DNA of 64,000 bases. Source: Sipunculus nudus. Taxonomy: Eukaryota > Annelida > Sipuncula > Golfingiida > Sipunculidae. The DNA lies in the NCBI GenBank assembly GCA_026874595.1, contig CM049307.1:39228862-39292861 (forward strand). Reading direction: 5' to 3'. Each line of letters starts with the position of its first letter. Within the stretch, counting starts at the first letter, position 1. Below, piece after piece: positions 1 through 13,276 of the stretch. The position numbers and the translations under genes are program-made. The notes beneath the pieces were generated by a model. The model had not been told where the DNA came from and ran no database searches. It worked only from the letters and a program-made list of their open reading frames with translations.

Positions 1-657
1 ATGTTGCTAACATTTATAAACAGGGTAATAAACCAGGGAGTTCTGGTGCGGGCACAGAGGCCTGATGGCCCTCATAATAGTGGACATTTCCGGAGTAGCC
101 CGATTTAATCAGACTCAATATTATTAGGCCTTGCCATATATTGAGTCCGCTAGCTATACAGTGAGAGTTTCTGCAATATAAGCCTCAGACTACACACCAC
201 CCAAAGCCCTTGTAAGCAGTGTCAACAGGTGTTTATTACCTCGTGCCAGCGGTCACTGTGCAGAGCCGGACCCGTTGAAACAATATGTAACAACATTCTA
301 GCTGTCAATCACTTGAGTCAGCGAAGCTATCAGTGAGGTCATCTAGTGCACCTGTTGGACTGTTCTTCTGTGTCCCTACTGAACTTGCTGACATGCCTCT
401 GGTAAAAAGGTCAGTAAATGATTAAAAATGATCATCCAAGTTTAATTTTAGTTGCTATCAAAACATACTTATTGGTGTTAAAATGGTATACTCCAGTGTC
501 TTGTTGTTTGGCAGTAAACAGGCAGTCAAAGAAGATGCAACGGATCTATTTATAAATGTTAGCAACATTCTGTGTAATGGCCTCTTTTTCCACTATTTAT
601 GGCTTTCGGACCCAATGTATGGCATGGCCTAGTGATATTGAGTCCTATTAAATCGGG
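1..657. repeat. Scrambled inverted-repeat block
   Basis: Positions 1-20 (atgttgctaacatttataaa) are the exact reverse complement of 549-568, and about 92-140 is a diverged reverse complement of about 607-657 (shared core 'cccgatttaat', then 'actcaatat', then 'taggcc'). The two pairs are not nested like one hairpin: their order is A, B, A-rc, B-rc. This suggests two copies of a dispersed repeat in opposite orientation with internal rearrangement. No coding potential was seen. The window starts inside this structure, so its true left edge is unknown. Confidence 0.55.
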
Positions 658-1050
658 CTAGTTCTGAAGTAGATCTGTTAAGCTAGAAATCACATTAAAT
701 TAACTACCCAGAGAAGGGTAGATGAAAAGTTGGTTTTAAATATCTGTGCACATAATTGTAATATACACTGCTTTAATCAAAAGGAGTTAAAGGTGTGTAA
801 AATTATAAGTTCTCCCTTGTATTGTGTAGATAATGGGTACATTTATGAAAAGTCATTTATATATTGTTCTATTTTATTCAATGACTGATTAGTCTCTCCA
901 TGACTTTGCAGGTTTGTTGATGGAATCGCTACCAAAGAAAGAAAGAAATAGGGTATTGAAAGTATTTGAAACTGGAAGACTATAAGTAATACCATTTTTA
1001 TATGGCACAAAAGTAAAAGGGTGAGAAAGGCAGGTCAGTTAGACACATAC
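658..1050. other. Upstream/5'UTR region of the SLC35D-like gene
   Basis: AT-rich sequence with no gene. A splice-acceptor-like site ('atgactttgcag', ending at 912) could mark the start of the exon that carries the first coding segment of the downstream transporter. If so, an upstream ATG near 921 opens a short reading frame that ends before the main start. No TATA box or other clear promoter element was recognised. Confidence 0.3.
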
Positions 1051-2642
1051 ATGGTATCATCAGTGCTCAGCAATCATCGTCTCCGGCATAGCAGTACAAG
1101 CCAAAGAATAAGGATGAGCAAGATGAATGAGAAAGAGATTTTGGAATTAGAAGAGACTGATACACCTCCATCAGTTTTCAGTAGAATCCGAGGTTTCTTG
1201 GTGGCTGCACTGTATGGCATTTGCTCAGCTGGGATGGCTTTTGCTAACAAGGGTTTGCTGAATTCACAAGACTTTAATTACCCAGCATTCCTCATGTGTT
1301 GCCAGATGATTGTTACTTTCATCACATTTGAGATATTACGGAGGAGCAGCATTTTAAAGTTTGAGGGGTATTCGCTCTCCAGGGGAAAATCATTCATCTT
1401 GCCTTCAGTGTTTTACTCGCTGAATGCTATATTGGCCCTCAGTGCCCTGAGTGGGATGAATATACCCATGTATGGTGCTATAAAGCGCTGTAACCCCCTG
1501 GTTATATTGTTACTAGGAATGCTAATACTGAAGAAGGGTCCACCGAGTATTGCTTTGACAGGGACAGTAATCCTCATCACTTCAGGCTGTGTGCTTGCAG
1601 GTGAGTATACTTTGATAAACCTGTTTACAGTTGAAAAAGGGTGGGGCTGTGGTGGGAATATAATGAAATACATTAACACATATTAGAGGTCAAAATCTTA
1701 ATAGACTCCTACCCTTCTGTATATACAAGCTAGAAAAAAAACTATAAAGTTAAGAGCTATTATATGCATGTATATTAAATTCAATTTAAATTGCAGTAAT
1801 AAAATAATACATGCATGTTTTCTTGTTTATAATGTCAAACTATTGTAATGAATGGATAATTAATACTGATTCATATTTTTATAATCCTTATCTAGAAACT
1901 GGGTGATTGATGGTAGTCCTTGCTTATGTGCATATAGTTCTGGTTTTGATTAAATATATGGTGTATTCATTACTTGTATAACACAAAAATATATGATTAT
2001 GCAGAAATGAGTTTTTTCTTAATCCTCAAATAATCTTGGAAGACAAACATTTTGATCTCAAAAATGAAAACTGATAAAATAAGGCCTGATAATTATGTGT
2101 ATGTTTTTCTTCTTATTGCTACAGGTTATGGAGACCTAGGGTTTGACCTGAAGGCATACATCTTTGGAGGAGCGAGTGTGATCATACAGTCAGTGTACCT
2201 GATTCTGGTACAGAAGAGTGCGGCTGATTTTGGACCTCTCGAAACAGTCCACATCAACAGTGTAAATACTCTGCCCATCTTCCTCATCACAGCGTTATCC
2301 ATCGGGGAACTGCCGTCTGCCATCACGTCATTCAAGGCCACAGATCCAGTATTTATAACAATGTTTATTCTTGTTGTTATGATGGGGTGCTTGCTTAATT
2401 TATTACTGTTTATGTGTACTCAGGTGAACTCTGCCCTCACAACAAGTATTGTGGGGTCATTGAAATCAATAGCACAAACTGCAATAGGTATATTCTTGTT
2501 TGAGGGTTTAAGCCTCAATAGGTTCACAGTCACTGGAATTACTATGAACCTTGTTGGGGGTATACTTTATACTCTGGTGAAGTTTAGGGAATCTGCTGCC
2601 AAAAAAGTTGCAGACAATCCAAACATGAAACCAGGGAGCTGA
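1051..2642 (+). CDS. SLC35D3-like: SLC35D3-like nucleotide-sugar transporter
   Basis: Probable Golgi/ER multipass transporter of the SLC35D branch, the drug/metabolite transporter superfamily that carries nucleotide sugars such as UDP-sugars into the secretory lumen. There are two coding exons: 1051-1600 (donor gtgagt) and 2125-2642 (acceptor 'gctacag'). The phases join exactly, with a glycine codon split across the intron. The product is 355 residues from the ATG at 1051 or 334 from the ATG at 1114; the latter has a purine at -3 and is perhaps the better start. Several hydrophobic segments are visible, beginning FLVAALYGICSAGMAFANKG. Family hallmarks are the basic NIPMYGAIKRCNPL segment, the NSALTTSIVGSLKSIAQ segment before the last helices, and GGILYTLVKF near the C terminus. 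The 'GDLGFDLKAY...YLILVQKSA' stretch resembles SLC35D3 more than D1/D2, from memory of the family. Human SLC35D3 is longer because of a C-terminal tail that is missing here. Substrate is not predictable from sequence alone. Confidence 0.88.
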
Positions 2643-2911
2643 CATAAGTTTAATGGTAGGACATATATTGGAATTTTTTTTTTCAATATACATGTCATAA
2701 GGTTGTGAGTCTCATTTACATCCAAATAACATTGATGTTAATTATATCATAAAATCAAAATTAAATAATCATATTTGAAGAAGTTTTGATCTGTTGCACA
2801 CAAAGGTACATTTAAGGAGATTTTTTATATACATTTTTTTTTTTGTTAGAGCCAAAATTCACAGAACCACTTACTGTGAATAAATTTAATTCATATGTAC
2901 AAAATCAAATC

Positions 2912-2917
2912 AATAAA
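2912..2917 (+). terminator. Candidate poly(A) signal of the transporter gene
   Basis: AATAAA lies 270 nt after the stop codon of the SLC35D3-like gene, in AT-rich sequence. Another AATAAA is present near 2879-2884. Which one is used cannot be told from sequence. Confidence 0.35.
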
Positions 2918-5170
2918 AATATAGGTACCTGGTATAAAATAAAAAAATACCAGTGCACAGTCACTATTCACTTGTGAAACATCTTTCCTTTGAATTTAAA
3001 TTTGAAGGTTTTTATAAGCAGATATTCGTGTTGGCATCATTACATGCTGTCTGTCCTTGAAGATGTAATTAGAAATCTCCTCTTTAACAAAATGATCTCT
3101 TATCCTTCATTTCAAGAATTACACTTTCCCTTCACTGCAAGTCATGATATTTTTTTTGGTTTCTCTTGGAAGTATTTCTTTGATAATATCTAACTGTAGT
3201 TATTAAGCTGCAACATTGCCCCAGCCATCTTGTCATTCTACCATCTTGCATAGATCATGCACAGTAAAACCTGTGTACAAAGAAAACCTTTGTGCCTGGC
3301 CAAGAGTGGTCTTAACTCACAAGTACTGCTTGTCAAGTAGCGTTATTAGACAGGTCAGTTTTCACCATTGTGAATGCTTCTGGTTCACTCATGGGTCTCA
3401 AAGGGGCCTAATCACCTATCTGACCTTAGTAAACTAAAGCCTAAAGGTAATCCCTTGGAGCTTTCATAAAAAATAGGCCGGAAAATGTGGATATCACAGC
3501 ATGCAGGCTGCTTGTTTTGTTTATATCAAAGTGTTTATTTTATGTGGTAAAAAAAGTAAAAAAAAAATCAACAAAGGCATCTTAACCGGAATTACTTTAA
3601 GATCATTAATATATTGTGGAAGTGGTTTTGAAAGCGGGGTAGGAATTTTCACAGTTTTAGCGGGAGCTAGATTAAGAACACTCTTTATTTAATACAACCC
3701 TGACAATATAAGCCTCCCTCCTCCCTCTTTGAAGTGAGACAAAGAGGCACCCATGATTCACACATAGCTGGCTGCTTCTAATTTATAAAGACAGTTGTTG
3801 TTGTTTAGCAATTCTACAACATACACAGATGTCAAACAACATGGCCTTACCATTGCATCATCAAATGTGATTGGTCCCAGTTAATTACGTATTGTTTACA
3901 CCTTGCGGTCACAGTATAGCATATATACAAGGTCAACTAGAGCTTGTTATGGTGGGAGGTAGGTTGCTCTACAAACCTATCTTTTATATAATTGTTTAAA
4001 TAATGTAATAATTTTGATACAAAATGAATCACCTTTGCATACTGATTTGTTCGAAAATTCAAATTATGCTTATGCTGTAAATTGAAAAAAGCGCAAAAAT
4101 TCAGACACACCAAAGTAACCACTTCCACAGTGAACTCAAAGGAAGCCAGAATTCACATAAATTCTTTTTCAAAAGGTAGGTGTTGTTAAATTACTAAAGT
4201 GCTGAAAATGTTAACATGTTAAATACATGTACAAATTAAGTTACCGCTAAACATAGAGTTACACTAATAGAATCAGGTTCATATTAAAAATTAGTAACAT
4301 GACATGTTTTTATTTGATTTGTAATTTTGTATAATAAAAGACAATGAGTTCATCAAATGAAAATCAAGGATTTGTTTTAAATCCTTGTTCATACAGCTTG
4401 TGAGGCTGGAAACTATGCACTTTTAGCAAGAAAATTCTTATATAAACCTTTAATTTACTAGTATATCCTGTTTGTTTGGACAATTGATAGTCATTGTAAA
4501 GTAACCCAAGTAAATCATGATTGTGAAGTAAAAACTCCTATAGTTTTCCTATGTTTATGGCTGAAATTCCTAAAAGCTCAGGAGTATTTTTCATCATAAG
4601 GACTCCTCTATAAATATTTCTTCAGGAGCCTGCAGGGAGCATTGTTCATGGCAAGATAGCTCTTTTGAAAGGTAATGTAGGTATTATGACAGTGTCTAAA
4701 TCCATCAGATGTTCCCCTTATACTGTCTCTTAATGAAGGATAATACAAATGAACAAATAAAACAGTCTCATAAAGTCTTCTATAAATAAACTAAGGTGTG
4801 TGACAGAAACATTACCAAATAGCTTTTGTTGTTATCACATTGAAGTGTTAAGTATTTAATTGGGAAAGTGGCATTATATTTTGATATCAGGATATGTTTT
4901 TCAGATTAACACCTGATTTAGGTCAGCATTACGGTGATATCGTAAACTAGGATTATGACAGGGTCCTGGACAGGGTACTGTGATGGATTTTGGTTTAATG
5001 ACAATTTTAATGACTTTCTGCAATTTTTTTGATTAAATCCAGTAGCTAAGAATTAAATAAGTGTGCCAGCTATATATGCATGATGTGATGTATTGTATTC
5101 CAAAACATCAGTTGTACTTAATTAGATACTGAATGCACCACATCAGGATATTCCAGGTACTGGATAAGAT
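2918..5170. other. Intergenic AT-rich region, no gene recognised
   Basis: Only short open frames without recognisable similarity are present. The sequence is AT-rich with oligo-A/T runs. No tRNA, conserved exon with splice sites, or long inverted repeat was seen. Confidence 0.5.
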
Positions 5171-6719
5171 TACCGTAGATCCGCGTTTTGCCGCCGCACG
5201 TCGTCTAATGGCCGCACCCAATGTTCGTAAAATATCTGGAAGGCTCCTTCACTGGAGTAAAAAGTTCTCAAAACCTTACTTAATGGCCGCACCTCATTCT
5301 CACAACGTTCCATTGCCGAGTGGTGTATGATGTATGGGAACACAACGAAAAAACGTTCTATTCCTAAACGCTAGGCTGCAGCTAGGAACGCTGCGGTATG
5401 CTGATATGCGGTCAGGCATAACAGTTTTGGGAAACAGTTGCAACTGTGTATTTTGCTTGGCTTTGCTAATTAATTAATTTAATTAATTGGTTAAACAGCC
5501 TGATCTACCCGATTAGAATAGATGACTCATCCAAGACGAATCATAGTAGAGCCACGAAATTAATTTGACACATCATGGAATGTCAGAGAATCTTGCGCCT
5601 TTAACTTGGATAATTAAAGTTCAATTGGACGTCAAAGCATTGTATGGCACGACGGTAATTTAAATATTATTTAGACATTATACATCGTCGGTCATTTAAC
5701 AACATAACATTTAAATAAACGACACCTGCGTCAGTGATCATATTGCCAGAACACCTCGGGTTGTGCTGATCGTAATATATGCAAAATAGTGTCCGAATCG
5801 TCAATTGGCAAAACATACCACATAAAATGATTACGGAATTAGCGGGCCTTGGGGTACCTTGCGCCTTTTCCCTGTCTAATTAAACTTCAATGGGACATCA
5901 AAGCCAACGGTACTCTTTGTGATGACTTTTATTTACATTCCATACAACGTCGGTCAATTAACAACCTTGACAAAACCTTTGAATAAACAATCCCGCGTCG
6001 ATGTTCACACAGCCTGTACGCGTACTCCCAGGGTCCTGCTGATCATAATATATGCACACTGGTGCCCGAACCGTCTGCTAGCAATACGTGCCATAAAAAA
6101 AAGATTACGAAACTAGCTGGTGAGGTTATGACCTTTGAGCGCCATCTATTGACAATGTGATGAACGAAGAAGTATCTGAACGTGAACCCAGGTTTAATTG
6201 CCGAAGAACTATGGTCTTTGATTATCTTTTGTTTTACAGTTTATTTTAAAAGAAATGATATGTTCAAGACATATCTTAAAATAATGTTTTACCGGTTAGC
6301 AGCCATACTCAAATATAGGTACAACCGTTAGTGTTAGAGTGCATAATATTGGCGAGTGAATAACGATCTTTTATCAATCATTGCGTGAAAATGGCCGTGG
6401 TTTATAACTGACTCAGAAAAGTTTTATAATACATATAAGCCTGTTTAAAATATCAATTTTACATTTAATAAAATTAAAATTAATAAAATTAACATACAAA
6501 TATGCAATATCATAAAATATACGTTCTCAGTATTCACTTCCTCCTTCCTCAGCCTATTATCGCCCATTGCGCCTCGGCGGGCAGTCGAGTCTCTTGTACA
6601 TGTTTGAATTTAGCCAAACCTGCGTTTTATAGCCGCATCCCTTGTCGAGAAAATTAGTCAGGAATTTTAGCTGCAAGTCTTGTTTTATGGCCGCGGCGGC
6701 AAAACGCGGATCTACGGTA
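5171..6719. mobile_element. TA-flanked inverted-repeat DNA transposon (non-autonomous)
   Basis: The ends are perfect inverted repeats of 27 nt: 5171-5197 starts TACCGTAGATCCGCG, and 6693-6719 is its reverse complement. The outer TA on each side fits a TA target-site duplication, as in the Tc1/mariner/pogo group. Total length is 1549 bp. Just inside both ends, sub-repeats of the type 'atggccgca' recur, giving complex termini. The interior carries a diverged tandem duplication: about 5592-5845 matches about 5868-6115 at an offset of 276 bp (shared 'cttgcgcc' start, then 'cggtca', then 'aaacatt/aaacctttgaataaac'). No transposase-like frame was found, so the element is presumably mobilised in trans. 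It is less AT-rich at its ends than the flanking DNA. Confidence 0.8.
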
Positions 6720-8050
6720 TGTGAGCCCTATCATTTGCTTTTATAGCAGTGTTAGAGTGAAATAATTTATAAAAATGATACACAAATGTTATGGATGCAA
6801 AGTAAATTTATATATCATGTGGATGCCTTTAAATAATTATGTATTTTTGAATAACTATGTATTACAATATTCATGAATGGGTATCAGTGTTGTAAAATTT
6901 TATTTTCTTTTGGTATTATTACCATATTTTTTTTATGTATATTTCACATATTACATAAAATTATATTATATCTGGAAAGTGTTTATAAGGGTGCTGGTTT
7001 ACCCTACATTATCTGTAAATATTTAGAGGTGACATGTTAAATATCAATATTAGTGAGATTTGATTTCTGGCACTTTTTATCTGTGTTACATGTCATTTAA
7101 ATTTTAAACAGCATGTAAGTCATATGTTGTGTTCTTTAAATGTTACCACACCTTTTCATTTTAATCATGTTTAAGATATTGTGTTTTCTGTTATATATAT
7201 TACACCTTTGTGCACTATTTAAAATTATCATATCTGTATTCTTTAATTTGTCACACCTTATGACTATACTGATATTTACTATATCCTGTATTTTTTAATG
7301 CATATTACACCTGGTTATTATTTATATCATATGCTTTATTCTTTAAATCTTGATTATGTCACTCCTTTTCAGAGAGTTAATCAATATCATATGCTGTATT
7401 CTTTTATTTATATTACATCCTTGCAGAGCACTGATGTATATCAAATGTTTCATTCTCTAAAATATATAATTTAATCTACTCGATACTAATGTAAGATTTT
7501 TAAGAGAGATATTATAGAATTTGTAAACGAAAATACAAGGATGAGATTAATCTGTTTCTTTATAAATTTGTTTTGATAATACTTTATTGCACGTTACATC
7601 AAGATTATATCAATTCTTTCAAAGTTTGATGTGATTATGGCAGCCCAGGTATATAAAAGCTAATCCATCAGATTTTTAAGTTACCCAAGTATACCATTCT
7701 TGTTCACGTGAGCTGCTTGGGATCCATAATATAAATAAAATTGAATTTTTATTACTTGGCTGTTAATTAAGTAATAAGAATGGTGCAACATTTTTGGTGA
7801 TTTGAAAATAATTTCTGTACATGTATGCCATGGTACATGAAAATATGATAGAACATGCCAGATATCTACAGTTCACATTATACATATTTATGGGTGGGTA
7901 TTACAGTGGAGGGCAAGAATTACCACAAGTCTATTTTAAGCTTTCATTGTTATCATGATATTGCAACAGTAATGAAAACTATTTATTCTGTATACCGATT
8001 CTATGCACACCTGGTCTGTAAAGAATATTTTAGCATATTATATTTGTTTT
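6720..8050. other. Intergenic AT-rich region, no gene recognised
   Basis: Very AT-rich DNA with loosely repeated phrases such as 'tatcatatgctgtattcttt' near 7330-7410, suggesting old short tandem duplications. No exon with splice sites or similarity to known proteins was recognised. Confidence 0.45.
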
Positions 8051-8118
8051 AGACTGGTACCGTGTGCTAATGTGGCCTGCTGCTTATATTCAACTTGAAT
8101 AGTGTGGGGTACCAGTCT
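8051..8118. mobile_element. 68-bp foldback element with AGACTGGTACC termini
   Basis: Starts AGACTGGTACC at 8051 and ends GGTACCAGTCT at 8118, an 11-nt perfect terminal inverted repeat around about 46 bp of spacer. The same terminus is used by the 538-bp element at 44464-45001, so this looks like a minimal deletion derivative of the same family. No target-site duplication is evident here. Confidence 0.5.
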
Positions 8119-8734
8119 GCACCTATTTTAGTAGAAAAATCACAAGAACCTATGTGATGCAAAGTCACGGTACACATGCATTGAAACACTTTTAGGGAAG
8201 ACCTAATTAAAGGCACTCTCAAACAATATTCGTGATTTCACTATTAAGCGAAAGTCTGGTACTATGCGTGAACTCTGTCCCTTAAATTTTCAGTTTACTG
8301 TCTTACATAGACATAGATGAGATAATGACACATTCATGTTACAAGTCACAACTTGCGGTTCAGGTATTATCCCATGTATATAATAATATATCAAGAGAAA
8401 CTTATTTATATCACATGTTTGCAATGCGGTTAATATGCACGGGAATTGCACAAGACACAACTACAATAATGGCTTTCGTATCCATTCCTGAATATACTAC
8501 ATTTATGGACACATTTTGTCCACATGTAAATCTGTACATGACATATAAAATTTAAAAATAATCACCAAGTTTCCGGGTTCTTTTTTTTTTCATTTTCTAC
8601 TGAATGAGTACCGTTTACAAGAGGCAGTAATTATTCACAAAATGATTGTGTCAAAAGGGTTGTGTGTATTGTGACATAGGCATACTAGCGGTATAACCAT
8701 AATTTCGACATGCGAAAGGTTAGGCCAAAAAAAT

Positions 8735-9048
8735 GTATGGTTCTAAGGCAATGTGTGCATCAATTTTAACCCCCCCCCCCCCCCGCATAATTTTTTTTAT
8801 CTTGATTTTGAAAAGAAACTTACCAGTGTTGAGCTCCAGGCGCTCGGACATTTGTTTCAAGTTTATTAAAATAATTTCAAGTTTTGATAAGATTATCTTT
8901 GTTGGTGCTTTTACCTGTTTAGCAAAACAATTCTATTATTATCATACTTTTCCCTGATCAAATGAAATTTTTATCGAAACATAAAATAAAAGGTAAACAA
9001 ACAAAAAATCCCCGCACTGATTTCTGAATAAAAGTGCCTGAGAACCAT
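8735..9048. mobile_element. Short inverted-repeat element (MITE-like)
   Basis: The left end reads TATGGTTCTAAGGCA and the right end is the complement of GATGGTTCTCAGGCAC. The right-end block 'cactgattt-ctgaat-aagtgcctgagaacca' recurs almost unchanged at about 21578-21620. A C-homopolymer of about 14 nt lies near 8771-8784. The 91-residue frame on the minus strand that crosses the right end has no recognisable similarity and is taken as fortuitous. Confidence 0.45.
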
Positions 9049-9625
9049 CCTTTTTTGTTTGCATTACAGCTGGATTTTAGTGTGTTAGCAAAATGGCAGT
9101 CCCCATGAACGGTTTCCTGAAACTGGGAGAAATATTTAAAACTGTAAGGGGGCTCGAAAGTACTCTTGCAACTGCCCTCAGACGAGAATCTACTCGTGGA
9201 GAGAGTTTGTGGCAGAGGAACGTGTATCGGCAAAATTTAAAGCGGGATAACACCCTTCTGACGGCGCCCTAATTCCCCAAATTATAATAAGATATATCCT
9301 TGTTGTTCATATTGCTTGTTGAAAACCGTTCGTGAAACATATTTCTAAATATATACAAGTTTCTTTGTACTTTAAGGTATACGTCATAGTCAATTTAAGA
9401 ATAAAAATTCAGAATAAAGTACAAATCTTCATTTATTTCTTTTATATGGAAAATGAAAAATAGAGAATAGTATTGAAAAAAATGATTCCAATTGGTTAAA
9501 TATATAGATCTATAGAAAAGAATGGGTATATGTATCTTTGAAAAAAGTTTTTGCTTTTTATGGCACACGATCAAGGATGGCCCCAGGAGCTCGTCATTCT
9601 CGTTTGCTTCATTACTTCCGCTAAT

Positions 9626-12600
9626 TTAACTGTCCGTGAAATCATAAATACCAAAGCAAGACTTCACGAAACCACCTTCCTCCAGACGACAATGATATTC
9701 TGAAGGTCCAGGCAAATCGAGTGATCGGTCGAACTTAAATCCGCTCACGTCACCTCGCGAGTCACGTGAAAGGGTGCCTGAGAAGCTTGAAATGTTTCCT
9801 TTGCCATCAATGACGTAAGCAGGAAATATGCTTCCCCCAAGCGAATAGTAATTAGCTATGAGAATGAACCAGTCCATGCATGAAGGATGACCAGCCTTCA
9901 TCCGTTCCATCGCAAAATCAAGCATCAGTTTGGTATCCGCGAAATACTCATTTGAAAGAGTAGCAAACGCCTCCTGTGGGTTGTTGATAAGGTAGTCCAT
10001 ACTTATGTCTCGTATGACGTTTTTCTTGAGGGCCACACCCTCTCCAGATTGGAAATGGTTTGCAAATACCTGATTCCAGTCAGACTTGCCGTCCCACCAG
10101 CCTTGCTGCAGGAAGTGCTGCTTGGTCTTCTCAAGATCCATGCCATCAGTAACTGGAGACTTCCAGGAAACGTGGCCTTTGGAAGCCCGCCTCAGAATCT
10201 CGAACTTGCGCTCGTACAGGGTTTTCCTGTAAGCCGGGGCAAGTTTTTGATCCAGCTCATTGTGCGCAAACTCGTGCGCAACAGCTGCCAGAAACGCCAG
10301 TATTTCTGGACTCCGATTTTGTTGTTTACAAACAGCGCAGTCTTTTGGAAAAGAGTTCTCAGGCCAGTCAGCCCCAGTGAAGATGTTGACGCCACTTTTC
10401 CGGATACTGCCGTAGCGAGAGTGGACGCCTCTGAGGTAGCCTTTTTGGTGGATACTCGCAATGGAGTAGTAGAGAGGGTTCTTCGTGTTCAGAAAGTCGT
10501 TAATCAATTTAACGGTTTCCTCTGAGGCGCCATCATTGTTTATCAAAAGGATGCCAAAGTTCTCAAGAAGACTTCCAGCATACCCAGTATGGTTGGTGAT
10601 ACTGGCTAGGAGTCTCCGATACGCGCGGGTGTCTGGTAGGCTGTCCAGTACGATTGTCCAGATATATCCTGCGAACTGAGCACTCCCCGGAACTGTAAAC
10701 TTCCGGCGTTTGAAATACTGTGGGTGGTCCGCGAGATGGGACAGGTACCACAAACGCAACGAATCCTTTTGGGCTTCTGTGAAAACCTTGTTCATGAGGA
10801 ATTTATGCAAGAAATTATGAGTATCATATAAAACATTGTGCAAGCTTTCATTAACATTCATCTGGTGATCAAGGTCTTTTGGATGCTGTGTCATGATATA
10901 TTCTATTTCTTTTTGTTTCTGTGCCACACTGTTGATTCCTTTATAATATATGACGTCACCTTTCATACCTGATGTCACGAAGTCAAGAATCCCATCGTTA
11001 TTCAAGTCTACTGGTTCCATAGCCTGGTGTTCCCCGTAACGCTCACGGACATAGATTGGTTTCATATCTTTTAACTTCAGTATAAGCTTATTGTAAACAC
11101 CATTAACTTCAATGAAAATGTGAAAATAGCCCCAGTTGTTTGTAAACAGTATCTCAGGGGCTTCGTCTCCGTTCAGGTCCATAACCTTAGGCCATGGGTT
11201 GTAAGCACCTGGGATCGGGGTTGGAAGCTGATGATAGTCGGCCAAACTTGGCTTTCCCTGCTCGCCATTATTGAAATAAACACGAAGAAACCCATCAAAT
11301 GACCCAGTGATGACGTCACCCATCCCGTCACTGTTCCAGTCCGTCACATCAAATCGGTTAGAGTCAAGTTCACGCAGAAGTTGCATCTTCCCAAAAGTAG
11401 GGATCTCCCCGCTCCGTTCTGTCTCCTTCATGTAGTACAGTGTGGTCCCTTTGGTGACTAGGAGATCCGCTTTCCTGTCACCGTCAATATCAGCGTAAGC
11501 TATACTGGTTTGAGCGTCGCCCCTCATACCTGTGTCTACCTCGCCCTCCGAGTTCTTTACGGGTGTTGGGGGTCCGAATCTATCAAAAGAATTTAACACT
11601 TATATGGAACATTCCTTAACAATCACATATATAGGAAGTATATAAAGAAAAGTCATTTAACATTTACCCTCCTGCATGTGTATATATATCGACATAGCTG
11701 TTATGCATTGTTTACATTTATGCTTTTTTACCGAGGCTAACATACCACAGAAATGGCTATTGAGATTGTTTTAACCCACATTGCATTTTAGGAGGGGTCA
11801 TGGAAAAGTGGAGCCTCTCAGGATAACCTGTACAGTATACTTGTACAGAAAAAAAAATAGATTACAACGTATGGTATACAAGTAATACATTACACAACCA
11901 TGCATAACTGTGTCCAGCAAGAAAATATAGGACAACATATAAAACCACTATGCATGTACCTTCCAGCTGGTCCACCAAGACACACGAATAGACGTCCATC
12001 AGTGGCAATTATAAGGTCCGACAATCTGTCCGAGTTCAGGTCTGTTACCCTGGTAACCACGCTGTGTGGGAATTTGATAACCGATCCGTTGAGGTACAGG
12101 AGTGGTGCACCCTCTTCGTACAAAAGTGATGGGCTCGGACCTTAGAATCATATGAGAAATTCACACTTGATAACATTACATCCTAATATCACTTAGGGTG
12201 TTGCAAAAAATCGAAAGCATAATTGAACCCCCTGTGTGGCATTGAAGAAAATTGATTAATACGACTGAAGGGATTTGATCTTACTTGACCTTATTTTTTA
12301 ATACATGATAGCTGAAGGAGCGAGTAAATGAGAACAACAAAATAAACTCAAATTGCATGCGCTGATCGAACCCTGAGATGGTCCATATACCGCGGTGTGC
12401 ATGGGAAACTTTAATGTAGCTGCACCTCGGACTTTTCTAAGATGAATTTGAATGCATGATGTTTTATTCAGGCAGTCTGAAACTTACATTAAGGTAGCGC
12501 AATCAGCAAACACTCCTCTATAAAAAATCAAAGCAAAAGTTGTATTATATCCATATAAGACAGGGAATCAATTATTCCAAATGTGTTACCTTTCACCAGC

Positions 12601-12729
12601 TGGATGGTTGCATCACAGGCCAGCACTGCCCACCAGAGCACATGCACAAATAAACATACACAAAGTTCCCTTGCTGCTGATGAAGAGGCCTTTTTCGGTT
12701 GCTCTTTTTCGCAATGGTATATAGGATCG

Positions 12730-12811
<82 letters not shown>

Positions 12812-13068
12812 ATCCGTTAAAAACATTTGTATTTGTGATCCAGATTACCTCTGAAATTTAATTAATTCTTCTTGGGTGTTTCCCTAACTCCACAAAAATA
12901 ACTATCAATATCCTCCCTTATACATATCATTTTGGGAAAATGGTTGCTAACAGACAATAAACCAAGCAACGGTGATCAACCCTGCATGCATGGTGGTACT
13001 GGTAATATATGACCAGTAAAATCGCATTGACTGGTGAAACGCAAAGGGGTGCATGCAGACCCCTGAGA

Positions 13069-13136
<68 letters not shown>

Positions 13137-13205
13137 ATGGATGGATGGATGGAAATGGTATACACGGAAAAGTCGGTTCACTGACGGTTGGAATATATAT
13201 ACAAA

Positions 13206-13276
<71 letters not shown>

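Noticed and set aside
10049-10525. 158-codon plus-strand frame, plus shorter frames on both strands in 9.6-11.6 kb
   Set aside because: Antisense or other-frame shadows of the FG-GAP/zincin exon, which has clear domain motifs and matching splice phases.
12583-13263. Open frames encoding long Ile-Tyr repeats (and similar ones at 18679, 19754-20190, 23477, 44999 and 53890)
   Set aside because: They are translations of (AT)n microsatellites. An AT repeat has no stop in two of its frames, so the openness is trivial.
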